DNA of 64,000 bases, from NCBI RefSeq assembly GCF_000313135.1, contig NW_004457611.1, positions 295,224 to 359,223 on the forward strand, in the 5' to 3' direction. The notes below the pieces were generated by a model that saw nothing but the letters and a program-made list of their open reading frames with translations, searched no databases and was not told where the DNA came from. This DNA comes from Acanthamoeba castellanii str. Neff (taxonomy: Eukaryota > Discosea > Longamoebia > Acanthamoebidae). Each line of letters opens with the position of its first letter. The stretch's first letter is position 1. Made by a program: the position numbers and the translations under genes. Shown here in pieces: positions 11,071 through 21,529 of this stretch.

Positions 11071-11235
11071 GAAGACTGAGAACCAACGACCAAAGCTTCT
11101 TCTATTGACTAGCCTTCTCTCTCCAGAGGTGCGGCCAAGAAAATAGTTTTCAATTTTCTTCGAACACAAAAATGGAATTACAGATATTTGAATTGTTTTC
11201 TAAATATTTCGATAATACAAAAAGCGCGGACAACA

Positions 11236-13535
11236 CTATCTCTGGCCGGTCTTCTTCCAGCGCAGGCCGCACCTGTGAGAGGACCACAGGTCAGACCACC
11301 GAGCATGATCGGTGAACACGCACGACACGACACGACACGCAAGGAGTGTGTGGCAGGTGATGGGGCCGGGGAGACGTACGCGTTGCATAGGGTGCCCTTG
11401 CCCTCGGGTCCAGTGCGCCATTCGGGCGTCGAGGTGGCACTGCAGTGCAGGCACGTACGGCCGGTCATCACCCTCGGCGCGTGATGCCTCTTGCTGCCGC
11501 CGCTCTTCTTGCGGTTCTGTTGAGAGTCAGAGCAAAGGTGGTGGTCAGCAAGCGCTGTTAGTAAGGTCAGGTGGACATAACAACAACCAAGAGAGATAAG
11601 AGAGAACCTATTACATGTCGCGTTTTAGGAAAATTCAGCCTTTTTTGTGATTGGTGGTTGCAGGTGAGCCGGAGCAATGATGTGACAAGATTGACAGTCG
11701 ATACGAAATTTCGTTACCGAGCTCACCCACTTCTCTCTTTTCGAGTTTACTCGTTGGAGATAAAAAGATAATGAGGGTGTAAAGAGATCAAGTGATAAGT
11801 AGTAGTGAATGGGGGTGCCGTACCCGGCGTCGGCTGGGCCACGGGTTGGCGAGCACGCGCTCCGGAGAAGACGGCGAAGAAGATGAAGAAGATGAAGAAG
11901 AAGATCTCCGTCGCGAGGAGGCCGTCTTCCTTGAGATCGCGGCCACTGCTGGCGTGGTCGCGGGAGATCGACGGTGGCCGTGCGCCACCCCCACCTCATC
12001 GTAGTCTGAATCCGATCTCTCGTCGTCATCATCATCATCGCCGTCGATGATGTACTGGAACAGTCCGTCATCTCCTTCGTCCTCTTCCTCTTGCACTTCT
12101 TCCTTCATCACCGCCACCTTCACCTTCTTCTTTTCCATCTTCTTCTTTTTCTTCTCTGTCTTCATCTCCTTCTTGATCTTCTTCTTTGTGGGCTCTTCGT
12201 CGCGATGCTCGTCGTGGCCGTCGCCGGTGGCGACCTCCGCCGGAGCGCGTCGCCGCTTGGGGCTGGCCGCCGTCGCCGCTGGGGCCTCGTGGTGGTCGCC
12301 GCCGCCCGCGAGAAGGGCCAAAGTGGCCGCGTGCTGCATGCGGAGCAGATACATCCGCTTCAGGATCTCGTCCGGCTCCAGGTCCTCCTCCTCTTCATCA
12401 TCTCCGGCGCCGGCCGACGACGACGACGATGAAGGGGAGAAGAGGGTGGGCGAGGCCGGCGCGGAGGAGCCGTGGACGGGAGACGACGGGGCCGACGAGG
12501 ATAAGAACGAAGGCGACGGCAGCGGCGAGGCCGATTCGGGGTAGGGCGACCGGGCGTCGCCGGCCCGGCGATCCCGCTCGCCGTCGTCGTCGGCCATGGC
12601 CGAGCTCGGCCCCGAGGTGGGTGGCCACCCGAAGCCGGCGCCGTTGAGGATCCCGGCGAAGCCGAGTAAAGAGGGCAGGGCCAGGAGCGATTGGGGCACG
12701 GCCGGCAGGATCGCCGACGACGATGAAGCAGGCGATGACGATGGCATGTTGAACATCTCCATGGCGCGGCGGATGTGATGGTCGGCGGCGTTGGCGTTGG
12801 AATTGAAATTGTTGTTGGGGTCGTAGTGGTGGGCTACGATAACTCCTCCATCTCCTCCTTGAGGCGGCTGCTGCGCGACGGAGGAGACCTGAAGTGAAAT
12901 GAAGGGATATATCCAAAGTTAGCAAAAACCAGGGTTATTCGCGAGCACGCTATTGGTGGGCCAATCCCAACCATTCTACGGAAGTAGTGTTGTAAAAAAT
13001 TGTGGTTCGGTCAGGCGAGGTTCCAGGGAAGTGGGGAGTCCAACAACGTCGGCCAAGATGATGTTGTTAGTCGTTTGGTCTTGGTCTTCTACAACAACAA
13101 GACGATGAACAACACTTGATGGTGGGCTCAAGGCTCGTAGAGTGAACGATGAAGTTCGTGGGGCCGAAGACAGAATTTGGGAGACCGATCGCGCGTGCCG
13201 CACGCCACCCGATAAATTGGGGTGATGGGGAATGAAGCCGACGTTGTCTTCTTCGTCGGCGAGGCAGTGGCCGCCACATAGGTTACCGATCGGTTGGACA
13301 TCACCGCCAATAACAAAACAAAAATAGATAAGAGATAACCCAAACAGATAACCCAGAAGAGAGAGAGAGACGGTAGGAAAGAGATAACAAAGAAGAATAC
13401 GAAGAAGAAGAGATAGATGACCTTTTGGATCTGAGAAGATGTGACCGAGTCGGAGCCGAAGAACGATCGTCGATCGTCGGGCCGAAGCCTGGCGGGCGGG
13501 TAGGGCGGAAGCGAGAGGCTGAAGCTCGACGCCAT
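11236..13535 (-). CDS. GATA-type zinc-finger transcription factor
   Basis: Four exons (13535-13422, 12888-11824, 11516-11380, 11272-11236) join in phase to 450 residues. The C-terminal finger reads CLHCSATSTPEW, then RTGPEGKGTLCNACGLRWKK: a C-x2-C...C-x2-C GATA finger split by an intron between CNA and CGL. Ahead of it is a basic stretch (NRKKSGGSKRHHAPR). The protein begins MASSFSLSLPPYPPARLRPD. The centre is Ser/Pro/Ala-rich with acidic runs and Lys-rich nuclear-localisation-like runs (PTKKKIKKEMKTEKKKKKM). GATA factors bind (A/T)GATA(A/G) in DNA. The finger is only 11 residues from the stop, so the basic tail seen in many GATA proteins is short. The 533-bp first intron is long for this window and may hide another exon. 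Confidence 0.85.
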
Positions 13536-14212
13536 TCGGATGTGAACCGAAAACACGAAAAGATTACCGAACTGGACCTGCAATAGCCGATAGATATAGA
13601 TAGAAAGATCAGCCTGTAGCCTATACAGTAAGGTCCGACAGTTCTTGTACCTCGGGAGTTGCTTATCTCAGTAAAAAGAAAAAGTTGGGAGTGAGAGTTG
13701 ATGAAGAAGACGATGGGGGAGAGATGTCGGCAATATGATGATGTTCGTCCGGTGGCTGGTGCGGTGATCAGATGGCGGCAATGGGTGCTTCGTGCTTTCC
13801 GGATACCGTGAGAGCTTCTCTCGTAAGTTCTGGTTTCTCTCGATAGTGAAGAGTTGGTGTTCGGTTGCGAACGAAAGAGAGAAGTGAGATAGTGTGTGTG
13901 TTGCGGCCGGGACAGGGGAAGGGACGAGAACAGGCCGGGCGCTTGGCCTTATCTCCAAGCCCTTCGGCCATTGGCTGACGACAAATAATACCAAAGTTCG
14001 CCAGTAGCGGGCTTAGCAACAAACGACGTGGACCAACCAAAGGTCGCTGCAACCTGAAATTTCCTCTTGTGGCCTAAAGAAGCAACAAATCCGCGCCTTG
14101 CGTGATTTTAACCCCGACGTGTCATCACGCGCACAACGTACACAGGGCACGGAAGGTGGTTGCGAGAAAATCTCTTTTACGTTTCTTTCTCTCCGCGCGT
14201 CGTCGGTGTTCC
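13536..14212. other. Upstream region of the GATA gene
   Basis: About 680 bases between the GATA start and the stop of the next minus-strand gene. Minus-strand open frames here lack recognisable content. Pyrimidine/purine tracts and a possible untranslated first exon cannot be excluded. No RNA gene or repeat seen. Confidence 0.4.
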
Positions 14213-15598
14213 TCACAAGCAAAGGGTCGCGTTGGCGGCCACGGGCAGCGGGCGTGGTCGGATGGGTGTGAGGCCGGCGGCGGTGGCGGCGGCGCCGAGA
14301 GGCGAGGGCGAAGGGGTGGTCAGGAGGGACCAGGGCACGGGGACCGAGGGCGGTAGGGTGAGGCACGGGATCGCGCCGCCCAGCGTCGGCCACGGCGCTG
14401 TCGTTGTCGTCGTCGTCGCCGGAGTTGGCGCTGACGACGAAGTCAGTGGTGACGTGGTTGATGACGACGACGAAGAAAAGAGAGAAGAAGACGAAGACAA
14501 ATGAGCGGCTGCTGCCGGAATCGTCGGCGCTGAGCTCGAGGCTGTAGAAGTCGAAGTCGAAGAAGAGGAAGCCGGAGATCGGAGGAGGTGGGCAGAAGTC
14601 GGGCGAGGTACGGCGGACGATGATGGAGGCTGAAGGCGGCCCCGTCGTGGTAACGAGGCTGCTGACGTCAGCGGAAGAGTCGCAGGCGAGGCCGCCATTG
14701 AGTGCAGCGGGACGCTGGTGGCGGCGATGGTGGATGAACACGCAGACGGCGATGATGATGACTGTGAAGACGACGAAGAAGACGAAGACGTTGATGATGT
14801 CGCAGGGCCTCTCCCGCCGCCGAACCGCTTGCGGAGGTAGAGCTGGTGCAGCACCAGGTGCGCGCGCGACGTGATCCGCACGGCTCTGGGCAGCTGCGGC
14901 TCCTCCTTGGCGATCACAGCGAGGTCTTCCTCCTTGACGTCTTCACTTGGTCGCAGCTCGCCGTCGTCGATCATGACCACGGCCTCGTCGTCTTTGGCGG
15001 GCTCAACGGCCTCGACGAGCGCGTTCGTCGCAACACGATGGTGATGGTCATGAGCGGCCGCTGGCGAGGAGACGGGATGGCTCGTCGTGTCGGTCTCGCT
15101 GTCGGTGTCCGCCAGGTCGCGCGGTGGGGATGACGAAGTTGTAGAAGAAGAAGATGGAGATAAAGATGATGAAGAAATCGAAGATGAAGACCTCTTGAGC
15201 TTCTTGTGGGCCGGGCGACGCGTGGTGGCCACGTCGGCCCAGTCGCTATGGGGGTGGTGGAGGGACATCAGGGCCTCCACGGCGTCCGTGTCCTTGGACT
15301 CGCCCCCCTCGATCTCGAGGGCGCGGGCGGCCGCTACTTCGCTGCTGACGTGGCATGACGAGCTCCGAGCCTGGGCAGCGGCTGACGTGGCAGAGGCGGT
15401 CTCCGGCTCCGACTCGTCGTTCTCCTGGCCTTCTCGTCTGTCAACTTTCTTCTCGACGGCCTTTCTCTTCTTCGTCTTCGTCTTCTTCATGTTGTTGTTC
15501 TTGTTCTTCCTCTTGGTCGATAGCGACGACGGGCGGACCAACTCTTGGCCGGCCTGGGTGGTGGTGGGCTCCTCGACGTCCATCATCACCAGCTTCAT
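14213..15598 (-). CDS. Ser-rich, nuclear-type protein of unknown function
   Basis: A single open frame of 461 residues from ATG 15598 to TGA 14213. N-terminal 60 residues are Lys-rich (KKTKTKKRKAVEKKVDRREG), typical of nuclear localisation. A short ordered-looking segment is DAVEALMSLHHPHSDWADV, followed by another basic patch (RRPAHKKLKR). A second possible helix is RAHLVLHQLYLRKRFGG. The remainder is Ser/Thr/Ala/Pro homopolymer. The length of the uninterrupted frame and the patches of non-repetitive sequence argue for a real gene, probably regulatory. No domain recognised. Confidence 0.6.
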   Translation of the reverse strand: MKLVMMDVEEPTTTQAGQELVRPSSLSTKRKNKNNNMKKTKTKKRKAVEKKVDRREGQENDESEPETASATSAAAQARSSSCHVSSEVAAARALEIEGGESKDTDAVEALMSLHHPHSDWADVATTRRPAHKKLKRSSSSISSSSLSPSSSSTTSSSPPRDLADTDSETDTTSHPVSSPAAAHDHHHRVATNALVEAVEPAKDDEAVVMIDDGELRPSEDVKEEDLAVIAKEEPQLPRAVRITSRAHLVLHQLYLRKRFGGGRGPATSSTSSSSSSSSQSSSSPSACSSTIAATSVPLHSMAASPATLPLTSAASLPRRGRLQPPSSSAVPRPTSAHLLRSPASSSSTSTSTASSSAPTIPAAAAHLSSSSSLFSSSSSSTTSPLTSSSAPTPATTTTTTAPWPTLGGAIPCLTLPPSVPVPWSLLTTPSPSPLGAAATAAGLTPIRPRPLPVAANATLCL

Positions 15599-15672
15599 GT
15601 TCTACGCGGTGGACCAAAGAAATGGTGAAGGTGAGTTTTGGGCACACATCGGGCGGGATATTGGGGCAGGGG

Positions 15673-15785
15673 ATTGGGCGATGCTGGCGCTGTCGGCGAC
15701 ATAAAGCTTCGTCCAATCGTGACGCGTCGAATTTATCCACAAATTTCACGATTGGCTACAAATGGTGACAAACCTCCAAGCCAAT
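15673..15785 (-). promoter_or_regulatory. CCAAT/ATTGG cluster upstream of Ser-rich gene
   Basis: Four CCAAT boxes in either orientation lie at 15673-15677, 15713-15717, 15751-15755 and 15781-15785, 75-190 bases upstream of the ATG at 15598. Clustered CCAAT boxes are typical NF-Y targets in eukaryotes; use here is inferred. From 15786 to 16311 I see no gene, only more ATTGG/TTGG motifs. Confidence 0.4.
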
Positions 15786-16311
15786 AGCTCGGGAACATTT
15801 TGCTTGGGATATGGGACAAAAAAAAACAAAACAAAACATAGTGCATTTCGGGTACGCACCACAACCCTTGTGCTTGTGCTGGTGCTGTCGTGCTTGCTGG
15901 TGTTATGAGCGTGAAGCGATAATGGTGTTCTGCTGGACGCGGCACCACCAACTTGGCAGAGGGCGGAAAAGAAGGAAGAAGTGGGCGAGGAAGTGGTGTG
16001 GGAACTGTTGGTCGGTTGCCGGCCTCTGACGTGGATATCGGGCCAACGCTCCGGGAAAGGGCGAGCGAACAGCGACGGAGCAGGCGGAGGAGAACGGCAG
16101 GGAAGAGGTGAAGGAGGAGACCGCGGACTTGGTTGCACCTCATTTGCTGCTCCGCGATTGGCGCAAAACAAGTGGTGCTCTCGTTGGTTGGTTGGTCAGA
16201 ACCATGGTTGTCCGTTTCGCCTTTGTTCCCTGAAGCCACCCAAAAACTCCAGCGAAACCTCCTTTTGCCCAGAACCGAGGAAACAGATGCCTGCGTTGCC
16301 TAACACACATT

Positions 16312-16445
16312 AGGATTAGAGAGAACAAGCATCCGTGGTCCAGTGGCAAGATTTCCGCCTGCCACGCGGGAGACCCGGGTTCAATTCCCGGCGGATGCAT
16401 ATCTTTTTGCCCACCAGGGAGGAGATGAAGAACACCAGGACTCAA
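16312..16445 (+). repeat. 134-bp duplicated segment with tRNA-Gly, copy 1
   Basis: Matches 17903-18036 over its whole length with one mismatch seen (A/T just after the tRNA). It covers the tRNA-Gly gene plus 17 bases of 5' and 46 bases of 3' flank. Flanks beyond are unrelated, so a short DNA block was copied about 1.6 kb. Confidence 0.9.
16329..16399 (+). tRNA. tRNA-Gly (GCC)
   Basis: Complete cloverleaf: acceptor GCATCCG/CGGATGC, loop CTGCCAC with anticodon GCC, T-arm CCGGGTTCAATTCCCGG, discriminator A. A Pol III terminator of five T follows at 16404-16408. Confidence 0.95.
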
Positions 16446-17454
16446 GTTCTTCATCCCTCTGTGTTGGGCTGCTTTCTTTCTGAGTTGGAAAGGCTTGATT
16501 GAACAAAAAAAAAAAAAAAATGGCAGTGCCACCACACAGTACAAATGTGAAGTTCAGTCCATGTGTGCAACTGACTGAATAAGGTGTGAGGTTGACCATG
16601 AACTGGATGTGAGAGTGGCATGTTGACCACTGATTAGGGAATTGATGGAGGGAATGAAAGCAAAGGCAAGGTGCATTTTGAGGTTGTTCAGAGGAGCACA
16701 TACATAACACAAGGTAGGTTCAGATTTTCTGGATTGTGTATGTGTATGCAACAAACTAAGTAATGGTAGGTTGAATGGGAAGTCATCACATGCACATACA
16801 CAATAACATAAGTGTCTGGTTTTACAGTTTTTTGTTGTAAGTCACCCTGCCATCAGCCATGGCCAACAACAAGGAACTGTTGAAGCTCCTTAAGGAGGTA
16901 ACTGCCCCATTGCACCACATGCTATTTTCAAAGCCCATTCTATCACATACACATACACAATAGAATGTCCTGCAGTTTCATTGCAAGTACTTTTCAGCTT
17001 TTTGATGGCATCACTGTACCAGATTGCATTCCTGCCAAAATGATTAGATATATATGGTAGGGTTAAGGCTATCTATCTTCTCACCCTCTACATCTAACAT
17101 GGGACCTACACCAGCCAAAAGGTCATTGGGGGTCAAGTTTCATTCCATGGCAACAAATTGTTTTCTTGCTAAGTGGTGGAAAACTTGACCCCATGATACT
17201 CAAGTCCAATACAATAGGCCCCTGCCCAATTCACCTGAGGTGTTCAGGGACTGTTGTTGCCCCATTTCCTTTTTTCTTTTTACCTTGCCTGTGGATGTAC
17301 AATTCCTGCTGTTGTACTCCAAGAAGTCTCCAACAAAAAGTTCAAGAGAGTTGTTCCCTGCCTAGCTTGGACCTCTTCGTAGGCTGGCTGAAGTGTTGAG
17401 CATTATGATTATTTTGGTGTATAGTTACTTCCCTTTTCTCCTATTGTGGACAAG
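16446..17454. other. CpG-poor block between tRNA genes
   Basis: About 1 kb of lower-GC, TG/CA-rich sequence with almost no CpG, unlike coding neighbours. A possible two-exon remnant lies at 16859-16897 plus 16998-17060: it would read MANNKELLKLLKE, spliced in phase to LFDGITVPDCIPAKMIRYIW and a stop. GT and CAG borders are present, but 33 residues with no known family make it a doubtful gene or fragment. Confidence 0.4.
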
Positions 17455-17527
17455 TCCCCTGTGGTGTAGTTGGCTAGCATTTCCGCCTGTCACGCGGACG
17501 ACCCGGGTTCAAATCCCGGCGGGGGAG
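17455..17527 (+). tRNA. tRNA-Asp (GTC)
   Basis: Cloverleaf with acceptor TCCCCTG/CGGGGGA (one T-G pair), anticodon loop CTGTCAC (GTC), T-arm CCGGGTTCAAATCCCGG. Six T at 17535-17540 end the transcript. Confidence 0.95.
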
Positions 17528-17902
17528 ATAATTATTTTTTGATGCAGGACAGCCACTCTATGTCCCACGCAACCACAGGGCGTCAAGAAAAGAAAAGAAA
17601 AGATGAGTGCTCCAAAACCTGTGCTGTTGGTGGTAGAGCTGTGTCTGGAGCTAAAGATAACCACATTTTGTAGTTAAAAAATAACCTAACCACAAAAGAA
17701 TTGCATGTGGTTAAACTGGTCTAATGGTTATGGACAATCCTTGATTGACCACAATGCTGCACAGCCCCAGTGAAATTATGAGAAATTAATTTCATATAAC
17801 TTGTCCTTTTGGAGAGCAATGCCATTCACAATACAGATACCACAACAAAAAATTAATGGTGGCCATGTTGCCCTAGGTTGCTAACACAGTTCCATTACAA
17901 AG
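17528..17902. other. CpG-poor spacer
   Basis: About 375 bases, AT- and TG-rich, with a purine run (AAGAAAAGAAAAGAAAAG). No gene recognised. Confidence 0.4.
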
Positions 17903-18036
17903 AGGATTAGAGAGAACAAGCATCCGTGGTCCAGTGGCAAGATTTCCGCCTGCCACGCGGGAGACCCGGGTTCAATTCCCGGCGGATGCATATCTTTTTG
18001 CCCACCTGGGAGGAGATGAAGAACACCAGGACTCAA
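17903..18036 (+). repeat. 134-bp duplicated segment with tRNA-Gly, copy 2
   Basis: Second copy of the block at 16312-16445. The homology ends at ACTCAA, directly followed by the dehydrogenase pseudogene. Confidence 0.9.
17920..17990 (+). tRNA. tRNA-Gly (GCC), second copy
   Basis: Identical to the gene at 16329-16399, including anticodon GCC and the following T5 terminator (17995-17999). Confidence 0.95.
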
Positions 18037-18037
18037 A

Positions 18038-18826
18038 TGGCATGAGTGGCTCTGGTGGTGGGCGCATCACAAGATTGAGGCCTTGGTGTGTCCTTCTCTC
18101 TGATGCAGCTGAGTAGAGCATAGCCAGAGCTGTGATTAATCCCAGCCAAAAATCTGCTACTCAGACTGGTGAGGCAGCAGAACTGGGCCAAGAGAGGTGG
18201 AAGAATGCTCTGCCCATCATCTGTGACATCAGGTATGGGACTCCTCATAGTCACTTTGCTGGAAGTGGGAGTGAATGTGTGTTTTTTTGTCTGTGACCAA
18301 GGTCCACTGCCTTGATTTAGGAGGCTGTTAAGAGGTGCCTGCAGCACTTTGGACTTGACTTTGTGGTGTACAATGCTGGTGCCATCTGGTGGGCCAAGGC
18401 CAACCAGACCAACACCAAGAGGTGCAAGGCTGCCATGTCAAGACTCATATGTGACTCATGAGTGTGATGGCACTCACTGACACTTGTGTGGCCAGGTTTG
18501 ACCTCTTGCATGAAGTCAACATGCAGGGCAGCTACCACATGGTGGGGACAGTGCTGCTGCACTTCATACAGCAGAAGTCAGGCCACTTTCTCCTCATCTC
18601 TCCACCCTTGGTCATCACATAGGCCCATGGGTTGCATGTCAGGAGAAGAACTTCACTCACAGCATGGACTGGGTTGGTGGAATGATGTGCATGCACCTCA
18701 TTCAAGTACTGGGCTAACCCCAACATGGAGCCTCTGCTCCTGCCTGCACAGTTCCCCTCCCTCCTGGTGGCCAAGCAAGATGCACCCAGCCTGCAGATGA
18801 GCAGTGTTGCCAAGTTATGAGTGAAT
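18038..18826 (+). pseudogene. Decayed SDR, HSDL2-like
   Basis: Remnant of a short-chain dehydrogenase resembling HSDL2 (peroxisomal/mitochondrial hydroxysteroid dehydrogenase-like protein 2). Recognisable pieces in order: AELGQERWKNALPIICDIR before a GT at about 18234, LQHFGLDFVVYNAGAIWWAK (NNAG motif degraded to YNAG), NQTNTKR, then after an intron (18419-18495) FDLLHEVNMQGSYHMVG and QQKSGHFLLISPPLVIT. An in-frame TAG at 18620-18622 follows, and downstream matches change frame. CpG dinucleotides are almost absent. Splice borders are still visible, so this was a genomic copy and not a retrocopy. Confidence 0.8.
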
Positions 18827-18963
18827 AGTTCCTTTGCCAGAGTGGAATTAGCCGATGTAGCTGCCTGATGTGCGATCACAACCAACACCATGCTTTGGCC
18901 TGAAATGACATCTCGGCAGTTAGGGGCCAACAAGCTCACGGAGAAGGAACGTGCTTGTCGAAA

Positions 18964-19035
18964 GATTCCGTGGTGCAACGGTAGCACGCAAGCCTAACAC
19001 GCTTGAGGTCGCGAGATCAACACTCGCCGGAATCA
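18964..19035 (+). tRNA. tRNA-Val (AAC)
   Basis: Full cloverleaf: acceptor GATTCCG/CGGAATC, D-stem GTGC/GCAC, anticodon stem CAAGC/GCTTG with loop CTAACAC (anticodon AAC), T-stem GCGAG/CTCGC, discriminator A. The T-loop is ATCAACA, so position 54 is A and not T, which weakens the B box. Seven T follow at 19036-19042. Probably functional, but the T-loop is odd. Confidence 0.8.
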
Positions 19036-19042
19036 TTTTTTT

Positions 19043-19991
19043 CCTCGTCGCTCAAATTTGTGGAGTTTTGGTGCTTCTCCAGCACTTCCAGGCGCTGTCG
19101 ATGCGCTGTGGCTCGATCTGCAACGGCTCGCTGGACTGGTACGAGAAGCAGCTGCTCGATTGGGTTCGGAGGAAGAAGTAGAAGAAGTAGTCAAGAAGTT
19201 GAAAGTGTCGTGTGTGTCGTGTGTGTCGTGTGTGTCGTGTCGCGAAACAAGGTGCGGTGTCGGAATTCAAGGTCTACGAGAAGCTGCAGGGACTGACTCG
19301 TGGCCCTGTCCCACAGAGACGGACGGCGGGTTCGAGGCGATTCCGGGCTTCCACAATTTCCTGGAGACGTGGGCCAAACAGACCACCACGTACAAACCGG
19401 TACACACACGCCCACCCATACACTTGCACGACAGCACAACTGGAAGGACTTTTTTTTTTGATCGTACTGGTCTGGTACAGACAACATTGGTGGGCGTTTT
19501 TGAAGACGACCCGCTGCGTCATGACGGACAAAAGATCACCGCACGCAAGGGTACACACCACACCCGCCCACGCCCACAGGAAGCGAGCGTTGAGGCGCAA
19601 CATCGTTGGTGGTGTGGTCGTCGAGGCTGCCGCACCGCAACTACCCCAACACGGGATCCAACTTCCGGTTCGTGCAGTACATCCGGGTGTACCCCGCGGC
19701 CGCCATGGCCCCGCCCGGCTCCGCCCTCTGGAACCTCGGGCACGACACACGCACCACACGCACACGGCATGACACACGCACCACTGCACGACACACGCAC
19801 TACTGCACATGTGATACAACGCACCACTTGAGCTAAATCGCACACGCGCACACAGCGCGAAGATTGTGTAGGACAACCTGCCGAAGGACTTTGCGCCGAG
19901 CGAGCTGGGCCGGTAGGTTTTCGGCTTGGCTGAGTGGGAAGGACTGGAGACCGAGGCCAAGGACGGCGACAAGAAGTGCCTCCTCATGTAG
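19043..19991 (+). pseudogene. Decayed PhyH-like dioxygenase paralogue
   Basis: Clear paralogue of the gene at 62221-63899. Matching parts in order: SEEEVEEVVKK; AVSEFKVYEKLQG; TETDGGFEAIPGFHNFLETW; FEDDPLRHDGQKITARK; SLVVWSSRLPHRNYPNTGSN and FRFVQYIRVYPAAAMAPP; PSELG...VFGL...GDKKCLLM. It is broken: a 4-base tandem duplication (GACTGACT, 19291-19298) shifts the frame, and the last exon has in-frame stops at 19869-19871 and 19914-19916. CpG content is normal, unlike the adjacent dehydrogenase remnant, which suggests more recent inactivation. Several intron positions persist, so it arose by DNA duplication. Confidence 0.8.
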
Positions 19992-20073
19992 GCACCTGGA
20001 CAACACGCCACACACTCCACGCCCACATGCTCATATAAGCATGTGGATTTATATTTTCTATTCCTTGCCTCAG

Positions 20074-21529
20074 TTAAAGAGGGTTGGTCGTTTGCGCTGC
20101 AAGCTTGCCCATGTGCTCAGCGAACCGGGACACCAACTCCTGCCCACACACGCACACACGAGTTGACAACCACGCACACACACAGGCGCACATGTCGCAC
20201 ACGCCACACGCCACACCGCCACAGCGCCACACAGAAGCGCGCCCTGACGGAGGGCACGCACCTGGAGTCTGGCGAGGTCGATTGGTCGGCCGTCGGCGCG
20301 CCAGGGCTGCAGAAAGTGGGTCTGTAGGTACCCCGCCAGCTGCTCCGTGGCGAGCGCCACCTCGCGTTGTGTCGCCAGCTGAGACGCCTCAATCACCATC
20401 ACCGTCATCACCGTCATCACCATCACCTTCGACCACTCAATGACAAAGATGACGTGGCAGTACCTGATTAGGGGCGGAAACGGCAGCGGCGTGGGCGGGG
20501 ACTGGAGGCGGGATTTGAGGCGGCGGCCCTGATGGCTGGTTGGCGTCATCATCGGCGCCAGCCGTGGCCACAGCGAGCGACGCCGGCGCCGATCGCCTTC
20601 GCTTCGCCCGGGCCAACCGCACCTCCCGCTCCTCTTCATCCTCCGCTGCCTTCTTCTTGTAGTAGTCCTTGTAGTCGCAATCGTCGTCATCGTCATCGTC
20701 ATCGTCATCTCCTTTGTCGTTGGCGCTCTTCCGTCTCGCGCGCTTCCCGATCACCGACACCGCCGAAGAAGAAGAAGAAGTCGTTGACGAAAGAGAAGAC
20801 GAAGACAAAGACGAAGCAGAGGAAGACGAAGACGAAGACGAAGACGAAGACGAAGACGAAGAAGACGAAGAAGATGAAGACGAGGGCTGGTGCTTCTCGA
20901 GGGACATGGGCGGCTGGTGGGGCCGGAGCGCCATGGCACGGCACAGGGCGTTCACCATCTTGCGCCGGCCTCCGCTACCCACCAGCTTCTCGTCGCGGAA
21001 GCTCTCGTAGTCCCTCTTCAGCTCACTAAACAGTGTGACGACAAACCCATCAACACTTCACATGTGTGCGGTGTGTGCGTGTGCGTGCGTGTGCGGTCGT
21101 GCCTGATGAGCTGCTGGAGAAAGTCATCAGTGCACTGCAGCAGCTGCTTGTGGCAGTACGCGTGATAGGTCCCCACAATTTGCGACAGCTGTGGTCAAAA
21201 TAAATACTAAAAGTACCATTTAAAGAAATATAATAATTATCTAAATAATAAAATATAATAATCTAATATCAATATATAATAATAAAATATACCAGCTCGG
21301 GGAGGGAGACGCTGAGCTTGAAGTCGACGTAGGTTTGGCGGAAGAACCTGCCCACCTGGCTCTTGAGGTCCTCCTTCTTGAGGGACTCCAGGAGCTGGAC
21401 GTGCTGCTGGCACATGTACACCCGCTGGGCGGTGAGGCGCACGTCGTTGCCCGACGCCCCCAGCAGGTCCAGCTCCTCGGGCATGATGTACTGCAGCGAG
21501 ATGGGCATCTTGATGCGGTGCCGCGCCAT
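20074..21529 (-). CDS. Unknown protein with Ser and Asp homopolymers
   Basis: Five exons (21529-21293, 21188-21103, 21025-20464, 20387-20262, 20139-20074) give 358 residues. No family recognised. The N-terminal ~107 residues look folded and helical (EELDLLGASGNDVRLTAQRV, YMCQQHVQLLESLKKEDLKS, YCHKQLLQCTDDFLQQLI). A middle part has ~30 Ser and a run of Asp. The C-terminal ~60 residues are again helical (EVALATEQLAGYLQTHF, ELVSRFAEHMGKLAAQ). The second intron begins with GC, not GT (AG/GCACG...TTTAG); phase continuity into SELKRDYESFRD supports this GC-AG intron. Confidence 0.7.

Noticed and set aside
15733..16239. Overlapping minus-strand open frames upstream of the Ser-rich gene
   Set aside because: Composition differs from coding exons, contains CCAAT promoter strings, and shows no domain or splice structure.
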